NCBI RefSeq assembly: GCF_918797505.1
Contig: NC_092800.1
Span: forward strand, 40,963,430-41,027,429
Length of the DNA: 64,000 nucleotides
Source: Bemisia tabaci
Taxonomy: Eukaryota > Arthropoda > Insecta > Hemiptera > Aleyrodidae
Direction: 5' to 3'
Shown here piece after piece: positions 32,557 through 44,106 of this stretch (positions are counted from its first letter, which is position 1; every line of letters begins with the position of its first letter). The notes under the pieces are model-generated. The model worked only from the letters and a program-made list of their open reading frames with translations, was not told the origin of the DNA and ran no database searches. Both the position numbers and the translations under genes were made by a program.

Positions 32557-32815
32557 AAATGGACTGAGTTAAGCAAAAAAGAACCAACCCACATTTTGGA
32601 AAAAATTGAATTATGAGTGGTTTTGAACTCAACCACTGCTCTACTATCTATCGCCAAAAATTCAAAGTTTTTGTTGGAGCAAATTTTGCAGGAATTGAAC
32701 TTGAAGTTTATCGTTTACATTGAGCCTTATGCAGGAGCCAAACTTTAAACCTCTTTTTCTCGGTTCGATCCCGATGTGGCTTGGTTCCTTTCTGTTTAAC
32801 TCCATCCAAATATTA
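32557..32815. mobile_element. Family G element, copy 3, diverged interior
   Basis: Left AAAATGGACTGAGTTAAGCA then AAAAAGAACCAACCCACAT. Right GATGTGGCTTGGTTCCTTTC, TGTTTAACTCCATCCAAAT. The interior differs from copies 2, 4 and 5. Confidence 0.65.
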
Positions 32816-33285
32816 GTTCTTAATCACGAATTGCAGTCCCATCCCATTGTGGCAACCGCGGTAGTGTTATCCCGACAAAGCTGCGAAGCTGGAACGGGGC
32901 GAAATTGCAGGGCGCCTCTCGCGGGGGCGGGGGGGGGGGGGGCAGAGTGGGGAACCCTAAATGAAAAACTTCAGTCGAAAACTTTTTTGAATTGCCGTGA
33001 TTCCAGGCCGGGAGCCCGAACCCGGCCTAAATTCTTCGTTTCCAAGCCACTTTTAATAACACTCCTATCGGCTCCCCAAACTCGGGCCGTGTCCCCGGTT
33101 TAACCCGCCAACGCGACCGGGAAACTTCCCGAAATAATTGAGTCCCTCTCCCGATCCTACAAAAGTCGGGAAACACTTATCTCATTTTCAACAATGCGTG
33201 CTCGTCTGCCCTCTGCCGTGCCAACGAAAAGCTCCGTTTGAACTTTCCAGTGTTGCCGAATTTCATACAGCGCAACATCTATTCT
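32816..33285. other. No gene recognised; G14 tract
   Basis: G-run at 32929-32942. The frame at 32720-33103 runs through it and the G element, and is not credible as a gene. Confidence 0.5.
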
Positions 33286-33563
33286 CAGGGTGTCTACAAG
33301 TCCGGAATACCCGGAAAGTCCGGAAATAGTACTGATTTTTTAAGGACGGTCCGGAAGTACTGAAAAAGTCTTTCACTTCGCAAAACGGTCCGGAATTTTT
33401 TAAATTTTTTGTCATTTTTGTCGCAATTTCAAATTTTTCAAATTTCGTTAAATTGAGCTACTGAAAAAGTACGGAATTTTTCTGTCAGAGGAGATACTGA
33501 ATTTCTCGAGAATGTACTGAAAAAGTACTTATTTTTGACCAGCCTGTTTTAGTAGACACCCTG
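33286..33563. mobile_element. Family CC element, CAGGGTGTCTAC termini
   Basis: 278 bp from CAGGGTGTCTACAAGTCCGG to TTTAGTAGACACCCTG. Inner sequence is rich in CCGGAAA and ACTGAAAAAGT words. I could not find a clear target duplication. A terminal fragment recurs at 60036, and S at 47125 has a similar start. Confidence 0.75.
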
Positions 33564-33635
33564 ATTCGTAAGGTTTTTTATAAATTTGCCTCTAATTTGA
33601 TTAGAATGTAAGGGAAACTCGGATTTCTTGTTTAA

Positions 33636-33978
33636 GTGGGCCAGTTGCGCTAGTCACAGAATCGTGTTTTGATGCTCAATTCTTGCAAATTAACTAAAAA
33701 TAATGAGATTCGTCCAAACAGCAACTTCCTACGTTGAGTATTAACCGAGTTATCGCGCCTTGAAACACTCGATTCATGATGTCATCCACCGCGGTAATAA
33801 ATACCATGTTACCCACTACCGCGGTGGATGACGTCAAAAATCCGACTTTTGATTGGGCGATATCTCGGTTAATATACAGTATAGAAAGTTGGTGTTTGGA
33901 CAAATCTTCTTATATTTAGCTTATCTACAAGAATCAAGCATAAAACACGATTTTGTGACCAGCAAAACTGACCCATTA
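33636..33978. mobile_element. Family R foldback, about 340 bp
   Basis: Arms: GGGCCAGTT..GTCACAGAATCGTGTTTTGA / AAAACACGATTTTGTGACCA; GTCCAAACAGCAACTTC / AAAGTTGGTGTTTGGAC; GTCATCCACCGCGGTA / TACCGCGGTGGATGAC. Single copy in the window. Confidence 0.8.
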
Positions 33979-34207
33979 TGGTGCATAAGTTTACTTATCT
34001 CTTGTAAAGGTCATATTCAGGAAGCCAGGATTACCTTATAATATCGTAATTGAACTGCGCTTTACCTTTGATCATTCAATTTTCAACCCCTCGGTTTTCA
34101 TCTACCTATTGGATGAAATGAAGAGCTTTTCTTTAGATCTGAGGTCGCAGACCTGCCTCAGACCTTTAGGCAATGACCCCTTGCCCTTGAGCCCACAGTT
34201 CAAACCG

Positions 34208-34440
34208 GAGGCGGTATATTTTTCGTCGTAAAATTATGCACTTGGTCACTCACCAAGTTAAGATTGCTACTTCCTACTCTTTTTCACTCGCAACGTTTTT
34301 TGCGCATTTCCTGCATCTCATTTCAGATCCGTTTCAAAAAGTCTGTCCGCCTAGTTTTAGGCAATTTCAATACCTTAGCCGACAAATCTAAATCGAAGGT
34401 GCGGTATTTTTCGTCGTAACATTATGCAGTTGGTCGCTTA
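34208..34440 (+). repeat. Direct duplication, about 190-bp spacing
   Basis: A GCGGTAT-TTTTCGTCGTAA block with ATTATGCA-TTGGTC and CACCAAGTTAAGAT recurs from 34398 as GCGGTATTTTTCGTCGTAAC, CAGTTGGTCGCTTACCAAGA. Upstream GGCAATGACC / GGCAATTTC also align. Confidence 0.65.
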
Positions 34441-34504
34441 CCAAGATAAGATCATTAGTTATCCTCCCTTCGATTTTTTCGTTGGATTCGTGCTGGAAAG
34501 AACT

Positions 34505-34612
34505 TAGCACAGGTGGATCAAATAAAAAAGGACTATGTTCATTGGAAGTGCGTGCTTTATATTCCCGTTTGATTCATATTCATTTGTACATAGTCCGTTT
34601 TAGCACAATTTT
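34505..34612. mobile_element. Family B relative, variant arms
   Basis: AAAAAAGGACTATGTTCAT and GTACATAGTCCGTTTTAGCA are inverted and correspond to the GGAACTATGT core of B with one change. The outer arms are degraded. Confidence 0.6.
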
Positions 34613-34776
34613 TTCAGCCCGTCCTCTTCGTCCTACGCGTTTGCTGGATCTCATTGGGTATTCCGCGAAGATCTCGCGTCGTCTGGTTCGGTGGAAGTAG
34701 AGTCATCGCGAACATGGATCGATTCTTTCGCTGAATTAATTAGGACGGCAGACGCAGAAAGGGCAGATGCGACGGC

Positions 34777-35001
34777 ACACAGTGGACCGAGTCAATCAGA
34801 ATGATATTTTTAATGAAAACTGCAAATTTTCATGTTCAATTCGTCATATTTTCAATTTTAAGGAGAGTTTCGGAAAGAAAATTTCACGGGGAAATCAAAG
34901 GAACCAATTTTAAAACCCCGAAGTTTTGTTTTAACGGAGTTATAAGCGTTAAAAGTTTCCACATTTTGTCCGACTCCTCCAATTGACTCGTTCCATTGTG
35001 C
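34777..35001 (+). mobile_element. Family A element, copy 6
   Basis: 225 bp, ACACAGTGGACCGAGTCAAT to GACTCGTTCCATTGTGC. GGC flanks both sides (34774-34776, 35002-35004). Interior AAAACTGCAAATTTTCATGT and CACGGGGAAATCAAAGGAAC match copy 5. Confidence 0.85.
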
Positions 35002-35665
35002 GGCGATCAGTAAATCACCTGTTTCAACAGCTTCCCTCGTGACGCACCAATCAACGGATGATGCTGTCGGTTCCATCGCTTGGAGCCTTGCCATCTCTGG
35101 CTTGCTCCGTGACGAATCTTTTAAGTTGGCAACACGTTTTTTTTTTTTTGGTTCTAAATCGGCGAAAGAACCGCGAAAGAATTCGCTTATCTAATTGATG
35201 GATTTAACCCAATGGACCTAACTGCATCAGACATCGTCCAATTTCCTCAGTGAAAAAAAATAGGGTTTGAGGCACAGTCATACGAGTATGATAATCACCG
35301 ACAAACTCTATGGTAGAAAACACCGTAAATCTGATCATATTCACCAAAAACATGGTAAATACCGCCAGATTTCTGGTCATCTTTACCGTACAGTATCACT
35401 GTATCAAAAATCAGGTAGATTTATGATAGAATTGACCGTAATTCTCGTAAAATTTTCCAGGGGGGAAGGGGGGTCCGTGGGCCTCCCCCAAAATATAAAT
35501 TTCAAATTTTGAAGCACGTAATATGCGCGCAGTTTAAGTTAATTTCGTCATGAATAATTATCAAATTTAAGCGTCTGTCTTCCTTTTTTTTCCTTTGTTT
35601 CCTCCTTTTTTTCTACCCTTCTTATTCCTTCTTTTTTCACCCCCCCCCCCCCCCATTTGGATCCG
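35002..35665. other. Possible degenerate CAGTG-A-run element; no gene
   Basis: CAGTGAAAAAAAATAGGG at 35250 is followed by about 200 bp rich in GTAAAT, ACCGTA and GGTAAATACC words, reminiscent of family I. The right end is not found. A C15 tract is at 35640-35654. Confidence 0.4.
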
Positions 35666-35972
35666 CCTATGCAATATTTCTAAAAACCTATTGTTTTAAC
35701 GAGCAAAATGTGGCAATTTGAGACCAATATTGAGCCCTACTTTGATGAGAACCGATGCTACTGAGAAACAAGGCCCAATCAAATTTTTTCCTCGACTGAT
35801 AATTTTATCGTTCAACCACCTATGCAATATTTTTAAAAATCTACTGTTTAAACGGGCGAAATGTGGCAACTCAAGACCAATATTGAGCCCTACTTTGATG
35901 AGAACCGACGCTGGTGAGAAACAAGGCCCAATCAAATATTTTTTTCCGACGGATAATTTCATCGTTAAACCC
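35666..35972 (+). repeat. Tandem duplication HH, 153-bp unit
   Basis: Units at 35666-35818 and 35819-35972 start CCTATGCAATATTT and share GAGACCAATATTGAGCCCTA / AAGACCAATATTGAGCCCTA, ACTTTGATGAGAACCGA and GAGAAACAAGGCCCAATCAA. A two-copy tandem, only modestly diverged. Confidence 0.9.
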
Positions 35973-36363
35973 CGATGTGGAGCAGGGACCGGCATGAAAG
36001 CCGGATAATATTTCATCGGCGCCCCCGCCGCCCGACGCATTGCCGTGTTTCCCGGGGAGACCAGGACGCCGCCGCGAAATATTTTATCGGAAAAAACTGC
36101 AAACGGTTCATTAAAGTGGTCAACGACTGAGTTCGAGTCTCTGTTGATTTATCGCCCGCCCAACGGATGACTTTTACGATTTTCGCCGTCGCCCGAGTCG
36201 TCATACTTTTTGCTCCTCATCACGCTCGAGTTTGCGACTGCAAGACGGACGCTGCAATTCGGAACCCTCTTTTCACCCTTCTTTTTATGCGTTGTCAAGT
36301 TTAGGATCGCATTCGTAGTTATCTCTATAGCTGCTCCTGCTGTCCCTTCTAGACTTGGTTGAG
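35973..36363. other. No gene recognised
   Basis: GC-rich patch at 36010-36075, otherwise mixed. Minus-strand frames through here lack domains. Confidence 0.5.
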
Positions 36364-36505
36364 CCGGCGCAGAGATACAACTATTCATACTTGATAGATG
36401 TCCGTGTTGCGTACGGAAAATTGAAGGCGCGATGGCGCGAGACGTAAACTTGCAATGCTCTACTCTATACATATTGCCAGTGAGGTGTCGCTCCGATTCG
36501 GGAGA
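36364..36505 (+). repeat. Family P dispersed repeat, copy 2
   Basis: CCGGCGCAGAGATACAACTA, ATAGATGTCCGTGTTGCGTA, AAATTGAAGGCGCGATGGCG and GTGAGGTGTCGCTCCGAT match 3459-3605 with scattered changes. Confidence 0.7.
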
Positions 36506-36589
36506 AAAGTTTAACAAGAAGGCCCACTAACAAATCTTCTATCTTCGGTTGGGTTGCTCATGTATCCCTTATGTACCCCTTGGAGTACC

Positions 36590-36850
36590 ACTACAAATAG
36601 ACCGCGTTAAACAGAAAGGAACCAAGCCACATCAGCTATCTCCAACTTTAATTAGGTATTTTAATTTTTTACACGAAAACGGTTGTGCGGATTTTCGTGC
36701 AAATTTCAGTGAATTTTCCCCATAGTACGAAGAAAATTCCCTAAAATTTTCCAAGGAATCCGCACAAACGTTCTCTTGTAAAAACTAAATTGCTCAGTTA
36801 AATTTGGCATTAGCTGATGTGGCTTGGTTCCTTTCTGTTAAACGTGTCTC
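36590..36850. mobile_element. Family G element, copy 4
   Basis: AAATAGACCGCGTTAAACAG, AAAGGAACCAAGCCACATCA at the left; GATGTGGCTTGGTTCCTTTC, TGTTAAACGTG at the right. Interior GCGGATTTTCGTGCAAATTT and AAGGAATCCGCACAAACGTT. Immediately followed by tandem array Q. Confidence 0.87.
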
Positions 36851-36856
36851 TCACTT

Positions 36857-37420
36857 TATCGAGTTCGCCTTCAATAACCATGACGGCAATATGAGCGGTT
36901 TTCGAGCACGAATAGTTACGCACAGTAGTTTTGCTACTTCTGCACAGTTCCGGTAAGGAACACACGTTAATTTTTCCCCTTATTATTAAGTGTCTGTTAT
37001 TCTATCGAGTTCGCCTTCAATAACCGTGATGGCAGTATGAGCGAATTTCGAGCACGAATAGTTACGCACAGTAGTATTGCCACAGTTAGTCTGCTTTTAG
37101 TTAGTCTTGTTTTTTAGTTAGTCTGCACAGTTCCGGCAAGGAACACACGTTAATTCTTCCCCTTAATGAGTTCCATCGAGTTCGCCTTCAGTGATTGTGA
37201 TCGTAATATGAGCGACTTTCGAGCACAAATAGTTGTGCGCCGTAGTTTTGCCACTTCAGCACAGTTCCGGCAAGGAACGTACGTTAATTCATCCCCTTAT
37301 AAAGTGTCTTTCATTCTATCGAGTTCGCCTTCAATTACCGTGATGACAATTTGAGCGGCTTTCGAGCACGAATAGTTGCGCACAGTAGTTTTGCCGCTGT
37401 TGCACATTCGGCAAGTAACT
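36857..37420 (+). repeat. Tandem array Q, four units of about 145 bp
   Basis: Units start at TATCGAGTTCGCCTTCAATA-like anchors at 36857, 37003, 37174 and 37317. Shared blocks are ATGAGCG..TTTCGAGCAC, AATAGTTACGCACAGTAGT, CACAGTTCCGGCAAGGAACA and ACGTTAATT.TTCCCCTTA. Unit 2 has about 25 bp extra (AGTTAGTCTGCTTTTAGTTA). The last unit is truncated. Confidence 0.9.
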
Positions 37421-39162
37421 ATAAAAATATCATGCCCGTTTCACGCTCACTTGGCCAATGTGTCAGTGTGTCACACGGTAGTTCCCAATTTTTGTTTTTT
37501 TACTATGGCAGTTCATTTTTGTTTTTGATATTTACGAAGGTGTACAAACTTTTTATGACTGTGCTTTTCTTAGTACATCAATTTATGTGACATGTGATAA
37601 ATGTTTTGGCTATATTTTGAACTTTTTGCTCCCTCGTATCAAGTGCCAAAATGAGTGTTTGAGTCAATTTTGCAACCGTGGAATGAAGTTAAGTTCCTTA
37701 GTCCGGGAGACGACGCATTGGGGTATTTCTTAGCTGCAAGTTGATAAATTGTTATTCGGAAGAGTCCGGGAATATTTTTTTAATTTTTCAGAGAAATTCT
37801 TAAAAAAAATTAGGGAGTCAGAACCGTAAAACCTTTAGACCCCCTGATTCCGTATACACAAAATCTACGACGTGACATTTCTCACGTCATGTCGTATCAC
37901 AATTTGTATTAGACATCCACTATCTATTACTTTAAAAATACAATAATTATTCTTATGACGATTGATTTGTTTTTATCGAATGCTTGCGCCCTTATCTCTG
38001 TTCCTCAGCTGAGGCATATCCGTTTTACGTTCGTATCTGAAGTCTTCTTTAGAATCAAACCAGTTTCTCACATTTTCCAAGAGTTCTAATGTCCTCATCA
38101 ATGTGCCCCAGTTCTCAACTCCAGCTTACAGTTTCTTTTGAAAATGTTGGTCGGAATATCTTTTTAATCATGGTCTAACGTATCCAAGAATGTATTGGAT
38201 CAATTCTAGGTCAATTTTCAATAAGTTTGATGAACAAATTCTCTATAATACTACATAGTATATTGAACTTTAGTATTATTATCAAAAATTTTCCATGAGA
38301 AATGATTACATTGCATTGATAAATACATTAAAATATGACGGTCCTCGCTGTATCTGCAGTAATTTTCGAAGCAAAGTAGCCTCTTTCTTAGAATTTTACC
38401 TGTATGAAAAAACTTGTCAGGTAAATTCATCATGGATGTTTTTTCGTTTTAAGAAAAATTTGAAGGAAATTTTCCGAATTCTCTGTACAAATTGTTGCGA
38501 GTTAGTCAAGTGATGGTTTTTCTGTCTCTCCTTCAACAAACAGTGCTTCAGCGAGGCAATGGGCAAAGTTGACAATCAGTCCATCGCTCTTTTCACCTAA
38601 GGGCGTATCTCGTTTTCCGCATAAGCCCTCGAAAGCATGGATTTAGATGGAAAATATGGCTCATCTAAAATTAGAGCTACACTCTCACGTCAGAGGGGCG
38701 ACGGATTGATGGGCAAAAGAAGAATGGGCGAGAAAATCCTATTAAATCGACAAAGGCACACTGAATGCGAGGGTGCATAATGAGATTCTGACTAATGAAG
38801 GAGTTGTCCCTGTCAAAGGATGCTTTGACTACGATTTGCCTCACAAAATTCACCGACGCCGACCCGACCGGACATTCGCCTCGGACAAATCAGACTACGG
38901 TTCCCGCGGTAGAAGTTTTATTCCAGCAAATCTTGATATATCCATGTTTAATAGTATGGGTCTTTGAAATCCGAAAAGTGGTGTTATCAACATCTAAGAA
39001 TTGAGTCCAGAGAAAATCCGACCTATTCCGAGAGGGAGAAACTCAGAGACCCTACACTGCCATTTTTCCTACTTGGGGAAAAGTTACTTTCGGAAGTAAA
39101 CGCTCAGATTCACCTAACGTTGACTGATGACTAAAGACATAATCAATCGGTTTATCACTCTG
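37421..39162. other. No gene recognised
   Basis: About 1.7 kb, AT-rich, with a small inverted ACGTGACATTTCTCACGT near 37870. Several short plus-strand frames, none recognisable. Confidence 0.5.
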
Positions 39163-39431
39163 CACTGGAAAAAAAAAATAAAAAAAATTCGGTCATGTGA
39201 ACCGACCGTTCGGTGTTGCATGTCATCCCAAATGTTCGGTTTATCAAACTGAACTTTCGGCATTTATGACCAAACTTATTGTTAGTTCTACAGTTCACTT
39301 TACCGCACAAGTTCGGTTACACAAACCGAATGTTCGGTTTGACAAACAAAAATTCAGTTTGATGAACCGAATTAGTTGGGATGATATGTAACACCGAACT
39401 TTGGTACATACGACCGAACTTTTTTTCAGTG
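39163..39431. mobile_element. Family J element, copy 1
   Basis: CACTGG plus an A-run at the left and ACTTTTTTTCAGTG at the right. The body is an array of TTCGGT / ACCGAA words (for example AACCGACCGTTCGGTG, AACCGAATGTTCGGTTTG) plus GAATTAGTTGGGATGATATG, which is shared with the copy at 58547. Confidence 0.8.
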
Positions 39432-40469
39432 TAACCCAACATGCCAAAACTCACGCAGTAAAGTGCTAACCCCGGGACATTTTTATTTTATAGTCACAAA
39501 GATGTCTCTGGTAGATGTCTCACTGTCTCAGAGTTACTGTGTCAGTTACAGAGCCGTGGGTGACGGCTTTTTCCATTTAACCAAAAAAAAATTTCAATCA
39601 ACCAAGTCCTCTGGTAGAAAAAAAGTAGCTCGAAGTAACCCGAACACGAAAATTCTGAACTGGGGCACTGAACTACTAGAGCTCCACGAAAAACTGAGTC
39701 GCGCTCTTTTGTCAAGAGATGTATGGAACGGGCTCCCAGGAGGGAAAATGCAGGAGAAGAAATGCATCAGATTCTTTGAATGGGGATCGAATCAAAGTTC
39801 CGGGAAAATTTCCCGTTGCATTTTTTCCAGGTTAATCCGGACTTAGACTTCGGAATAGGGACTATTCAGTCGGAGACAAAATATATGGGCGGCCCACGCT
39901 ATTTATGCAAGCAAAGCAAGCAGTGAGGCTCAAGTTATTCGTCAGATTATTCAGATTCAACATTAGTGAATAAAAAGCAACATTTATTTTCGCATCATTA
40001 TGACTGGCAAATGATGCGCTCGCTGGTGGTCGATGCAGTCTTCACCTATCTCTGATCGTAGATGTATAGCACGCTTTTCCAGCGGCAGCGCCGGCCGGGT
40101 GTTTGGTTTTTCCAAGTCGTATTTTTTTATGTCTCGTCAATTTAAATTTAACTTCATGATACGCAAAGAGAGGACTGTATGAAGCTGAAATCTCAGTCGA
40201 TTCAACCTCTCACAAGAATATCCTGAGGAAAATGCGCCTTCATTTGAGCAGTATAGGCCAGAAACTCACACTAGCGTCAAAATAGTTGTATTTTCAATAA
40301 TTGTATTCTATGCCCAGAAATTTCCTCATTTCCTTCTAACTCATATATCAGAAAAAAGTAATGCGAGCGACGTTCATTGAGCACTATCAGATAGAGCAAT
40401 ACAATTGTGTGTGCAAATTCTTTATTAATTCTATCGTAATTTGATCGTAAAGCACGAGTCCGAATCCAA
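39432..40469. other. No gene recognised
   Basis: Mixed composition. The frame at 39463-39846 (127 codons) has no domain I know and no repeat content I recognised. Confidence 0.5.
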
Positions 40470-40658
40470 CACTGAAAAAAAAACTCCGGCTGTGGAAGCC
40501 GTACTTATAGGCTATGTAGACGTACCGTCCGCGTTCCGAAAGTTCCGGGCGTAGCACCCGGAGCAGTCGAAGCTACGGCACCAGCACCTGGAACTTTCGG
40601 CCTCTGAGCCCGGAATGGGCGGTTTGTCCATAAATAGCTCATAATTTTTTTTTCAGTG
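40470..40658. mobile_element. Family K element, copy 2, AA duplication
   Basis: CACTGAAAAAAAAACTCCGG at the left and AATTTTTTTTTCAGTG at the right, AA on each side. The interior palindrome GAAAGTTCCGGGCGTAGCAC / GCACCTGGAACTTTCGGCC, with outer GCCGTACTTATAGGCTATG / CATAAATAGC, is homologous to 10035. Confidence 0.85.
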
Positions 40659-42186
40659 AATCGGAAATGTTTATTATTGACTGTTGACGAATGATGCTTC
40701 CTTTTATCCTTATCCAAACAATGCTATGAATCGATCAAGGTGATTTTTTAACGATTTTCTTATTTAAGCGCCAGCTAAGTACGCTGACGTGATTTTACGT
40801 GCTCTGCCGGTTGGCGCCAGGAGTACGGCGACGTCAGATGCGTATGACGTGAGCACGTCATTCGCACGATCATCCGTCTTTTCGCGGCCTCAGTTTTCGG
40901 AGAAAACGCTATCACCCGGTTCTCAAAGTTTGCGTGCCAAATCTCATCGCTAGACTCAATAACTTCGTTTTAACAGCTTAGTTGACAAATATCGGGCGCC
41001 TCCAATGACCCAATGCCAGGCCTAATATTTTTCGACTGCTCGCGGAATTTCAGCTCAGCTAACTGCCCGGCGTCAACTTTCAGCCGACGTGGACAACCGG
41101 TTCTTCAATGATCCCTGGAAAATTTTGTCATTGGGTTTAAGTTAAACAGCAAAGAACGGATATGTGAAACCATCGAAATTTCGTCATGCTTACTCAGAAT
41201 AATAAAACGCGTTGACATGGGGAATGGGTTTTTTTTTCGGAAAGGAAAAATATGCAAAAATTACTTGTTTCCGTCAATCTGTGCTCTATTGCCACCTAGG
41301 TTGGTGACTCGATATGTGCCAGGGAGCGTTTTAAACTGCGTTCTCAGATGCTGTGCTTTTATCGAGATGCACTATTGAAATGATACGGTGCCAAATCGCT
41401 CTATATTTAAAAGAGGGTTTTCAGAACTATTGCCTAATAGGGTGCTTCAGAAAAAAATTGTCGGCCAGCGCACCCTCCCCCCCCCCTCTCCGTTTTTTTA
41501 TAAAAATTGTGATTTTTAGTATTTAAATTTCGGACATTTCAACATACTTTTTGTGTTTAAAATATCGGGTCCCAATAGAAAATCTTGAAGACTGAATACC
41601 AAAGTAGAGCTGTGCAAAATTTGGGCATGATCGGAGTATTTTTAAGGGATGGGCATCCCCCTTACTCGCGCAATTCGTACCGTGAACCAAAATCCGAGAC
41701 CGAAAATTTTTTCTGAATCATTTTAAGGCCCGAATTGTTTCCTTAAATTGAGAAATTTCTCGGTAAAAGGGCGTATGAGACTTCCAATACTGCTAAGGCT
41801 GAGGAACGTAGTTCTCTTGTAAGTAATTTATCCGACAGTTCTGCTATGAATTTTTCCCTGAATCTACTCCGAGTTTTCCTTACTATTTTAAGGAAATAAG
41901 TTGACTGTGAATGAATTTCACCTGCCGCAAACGCTATAAAAAATTGCACAACCTTAGCAGCATTGCACGCCTCATACGCATAAAAATGCCTCAACTGTTT
42001 CAATAATTGTTCAATTATTTCTTAAAATGCGTTCCTGAAAGATCAAAATGGAACAATTCGAAAACATTCTTTTCCGTGTTGTCAGGGTGACCACCGGACC
42101 TAGGGCGGCAAAATTTCATGAAAAGTAAAATCTTGAAATTTCACGTGAAATATGAAAGTTATGAAAGATATTGAAAAATACTGGTT
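40659..42186. other. No gene recognised
   Basis: A GACGT-rich stretch at 40780-40860 (GACGTCAG, ATGACGTGAGCACGTCAT) and a C10 tract at 41477-41486. No convincing frame. Confidence 0.5.
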
Positions 42187-42433
42187 CACGGAAAAAAAAA
42201 TTGCTGATTCAACAATTCAATAGCTAAAAACAGTGAGTGCAATGTTTCTACGCAGTTTTTACAACAAAATAATGCTATTTTAACCACCCCCGTGGTTTAA
42301 TTAGTTTACAATGTGATTAAATTAGTTTACAATGTGGTTTAAGTAGCATTTATTTGTTGTAAAATCTGCGTAGAAACATTGCACTCACTGTTCTTAGCAA
42401 TTGAATTGTTGAATCAGCAATTTTTTTTCCGTG
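42187..42433. mobile_element. Family L foldback, CACGG termini, TT duplication
   Basis: 247 bp from CACGGAAAAAAAAATTGCTG to CAGCAATTTTTTTTCCGTG, flanked by TT on both sides. Near-perfect arms include GATTCAACAATTCAATAGC and GTGAGTGCAATGTTTCTACG with complements. The centre has a GTGGTTTAA / TTAACCAC pair. Confidence 0.88.
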
Positions 42434-42639
42434 TTCCTCTTCGTCTCTCGCAAAATGTAAAAATTGTGACTTTCTTCTATTTTTGTGTGTTTGAGTGCAG
42501 GTTGCCTACTCAAGCCCCTGAAAAATATGAACTATTTCACAGCCTCGTGAAAATTCATGAAATATTTCAGTGATATTTCCAATCTTTCAATTCTTCCGCA
42601 CATTTCATGGTATCCTGGGTGGATACCTCGCGATCCTTG

Positions 42640-42870
42640 CAACGGTGGTGGGCGAAAGGACGCGACGGACGGTGGTTCGCGCGAGCGCGAGCGCCCGCCA
42701 GAGTTGAACGACCGTCCTCTACGCCTCGGCCGCGGCGCGCGTAGGGCACGCGCCACGCACCGCGCGCGCCGCCCGCCGCCCGGACAAGCTCATTGCCAAA
42801 AACCCTGACTCCTCAAGCCACGCTTCCATAGGCAGCGCGCGACGGGAACTCAACCGCGCCGCGCCGGGGC
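42640..42870. other. CpG-rich block
   Basis: Very GC- and CpG-rich (CGCGCGAGCGCGAGCGCC, GGCCGCGGCGCGCGTAGG) in an AT-rich setting, with sharp edges. It could be an unmethylated promoter-like island or a GC-rich insertion. No gene was found beside it. Confidence 0.5.
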
Positions 42871-43349
42871 CAGAGATGCTTTCATGAAGCTTTATACAAT
42901 GTTTCAGGAGACATTTTTCATAACTTCTTGAATGAACGCAGTTCGTAGAGTACACAGAGTCGTAATGTAAATGGGAGAGCTGGCGCCATGTTCTGATTGA
43001 TGAGTTCCGAGACCGGTGTTCACTGAGTTTCGGTCACTTTTTCGATTTATTTTCAATTCAGAATGGCGATGTAGAATACGTAGTAATTCCTATCCTCTTT
43101 GTTTACATCGGATGGTCGGGTTCCCGTGTATCGAAAACAATCGCAAAATAAAGTCCAATTAGATGTCGACGACATGACGCGATGGCAATTCGCGTGGCAA
43201 AAAACGAGGGAGTGAAAAAAGGCAATAAACGATCGTTGCACCCAGTTGCAAGTGGTTGACTCCACAATTCGCGCTGCCGGTGAAATATAGCGTTGGAAGT
43301 CTTCGGTAGGTGTCATACCTACGCCTTAGTTTAATTTGTCGCCTACCTG
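42871..43349. other. No gene recognised
   Basis: No frame or repeat with recognisable character. Confidence 0.5.
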
Positions 43350-43444
43350 CCATAAGAGCGTAACTACACTTTGACATGAACCCTACCCTCCATACAATTC
43401 AATGTTTTTCAGGGCTCATTTCAATGTGTAGTTACGCCCTTATG
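43350..43444. mobile_element. Family C palindromic element, copy 2, intact
   Basis: CATAAGAGCGTAACTACACT and AATGTGTAGTTACGCCCTTA form the arms. Inner GACATGAACCCT / AGGGCTCATTTC also pair and resemble the inner hairpin of family B. About 95 bp. Confidence 0.8.
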
Positions 43445-43469
43445 TCAGCCAAACGACGAATTGAAGCGC

Positions 43470-43718
43470 TTGGTGCAAGAAGGGCATTTCTTGGTTGGTT
43501 TGGTGTCTCAAAATCTCCGCTAACGTTTCACCCAGTATAATTAAAGCAAATGTACGTAAATTCTTGTAACCTCCCCTGAATATTCTTCATGATTTCATAG
43601 TGCTAAATACGTAAAATTTCAGAAAATTTACCCAATATTTTCCTCTCTAAAATGAAAATTAGCTCTCGAGATTCTGAAACACCGTATCTGAGAAATGCCC
43701 TTTTTTACCCAATGCCGC
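43470..43718. mobile_element. Family OO inverted-repeat element
   Basis: GGTGCAAGAAGGGCATTTCT and GAGAAATGCCCTTTTTTACC are inverted, with inner GTGTCTCAAAATCTC / GAGATTCTGAAACACCG. The GCGGAGATTTTGAAAC-type motif recurs singly at 8795 and 47077. Confidence 0.6.
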
Positions 43719-44106
43719 ACTTTAAGCCTATGCAAGCAACCCTAATAGGAATTTCAACAGCAAGTTTGTTTTAGAAACGCGTTATTTTTATCTGTAAGGA
43801 ACACATTTTAAGGGAATAATTCAAAAAAATGTCAGAAGAACGACGTAATGTTGCAATCAAAGAAACGAAAGGATTAAAAAGAGCATTAACGATACAAGAG
43901 ACGAAACTTTCAAAACAAAATTGATAATTCCCCGAAGTGAATCGGTTTTATTCGTCTCGTAGGCGGTTTTATTATGAACATAAGTCACTCCCGACGAAAA
44001 GGAACTAAACTATCCTCGTGCTGAGCAAAAATCTCGTTTCTACTCGGAATTTCTCCATCGAGTTCGGTGGTTTCTCCCTATCAGGGAATAAATACGGAAG
44101 CTCTTC
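43719..44106. other. No gene recognised
   Basis: AT-rich, no frame with domain character. Confidence 0.5.

Noticed and set aside
32610..32655. tRNA-like boxes (GAGCAGTGG on the minus strand; GGTTCGATCCCG on the plus strand near 32760)
   Set aside because: The two boxes are on opposite strands and no cloverleaf can be drawn; they lie inside a family G element.
36857..37420. CRISPR-like repeat array
   Set aside because: Units are about 145 bp with no short repeat/unique spacer alternation, and the sequence is eukaryotic.
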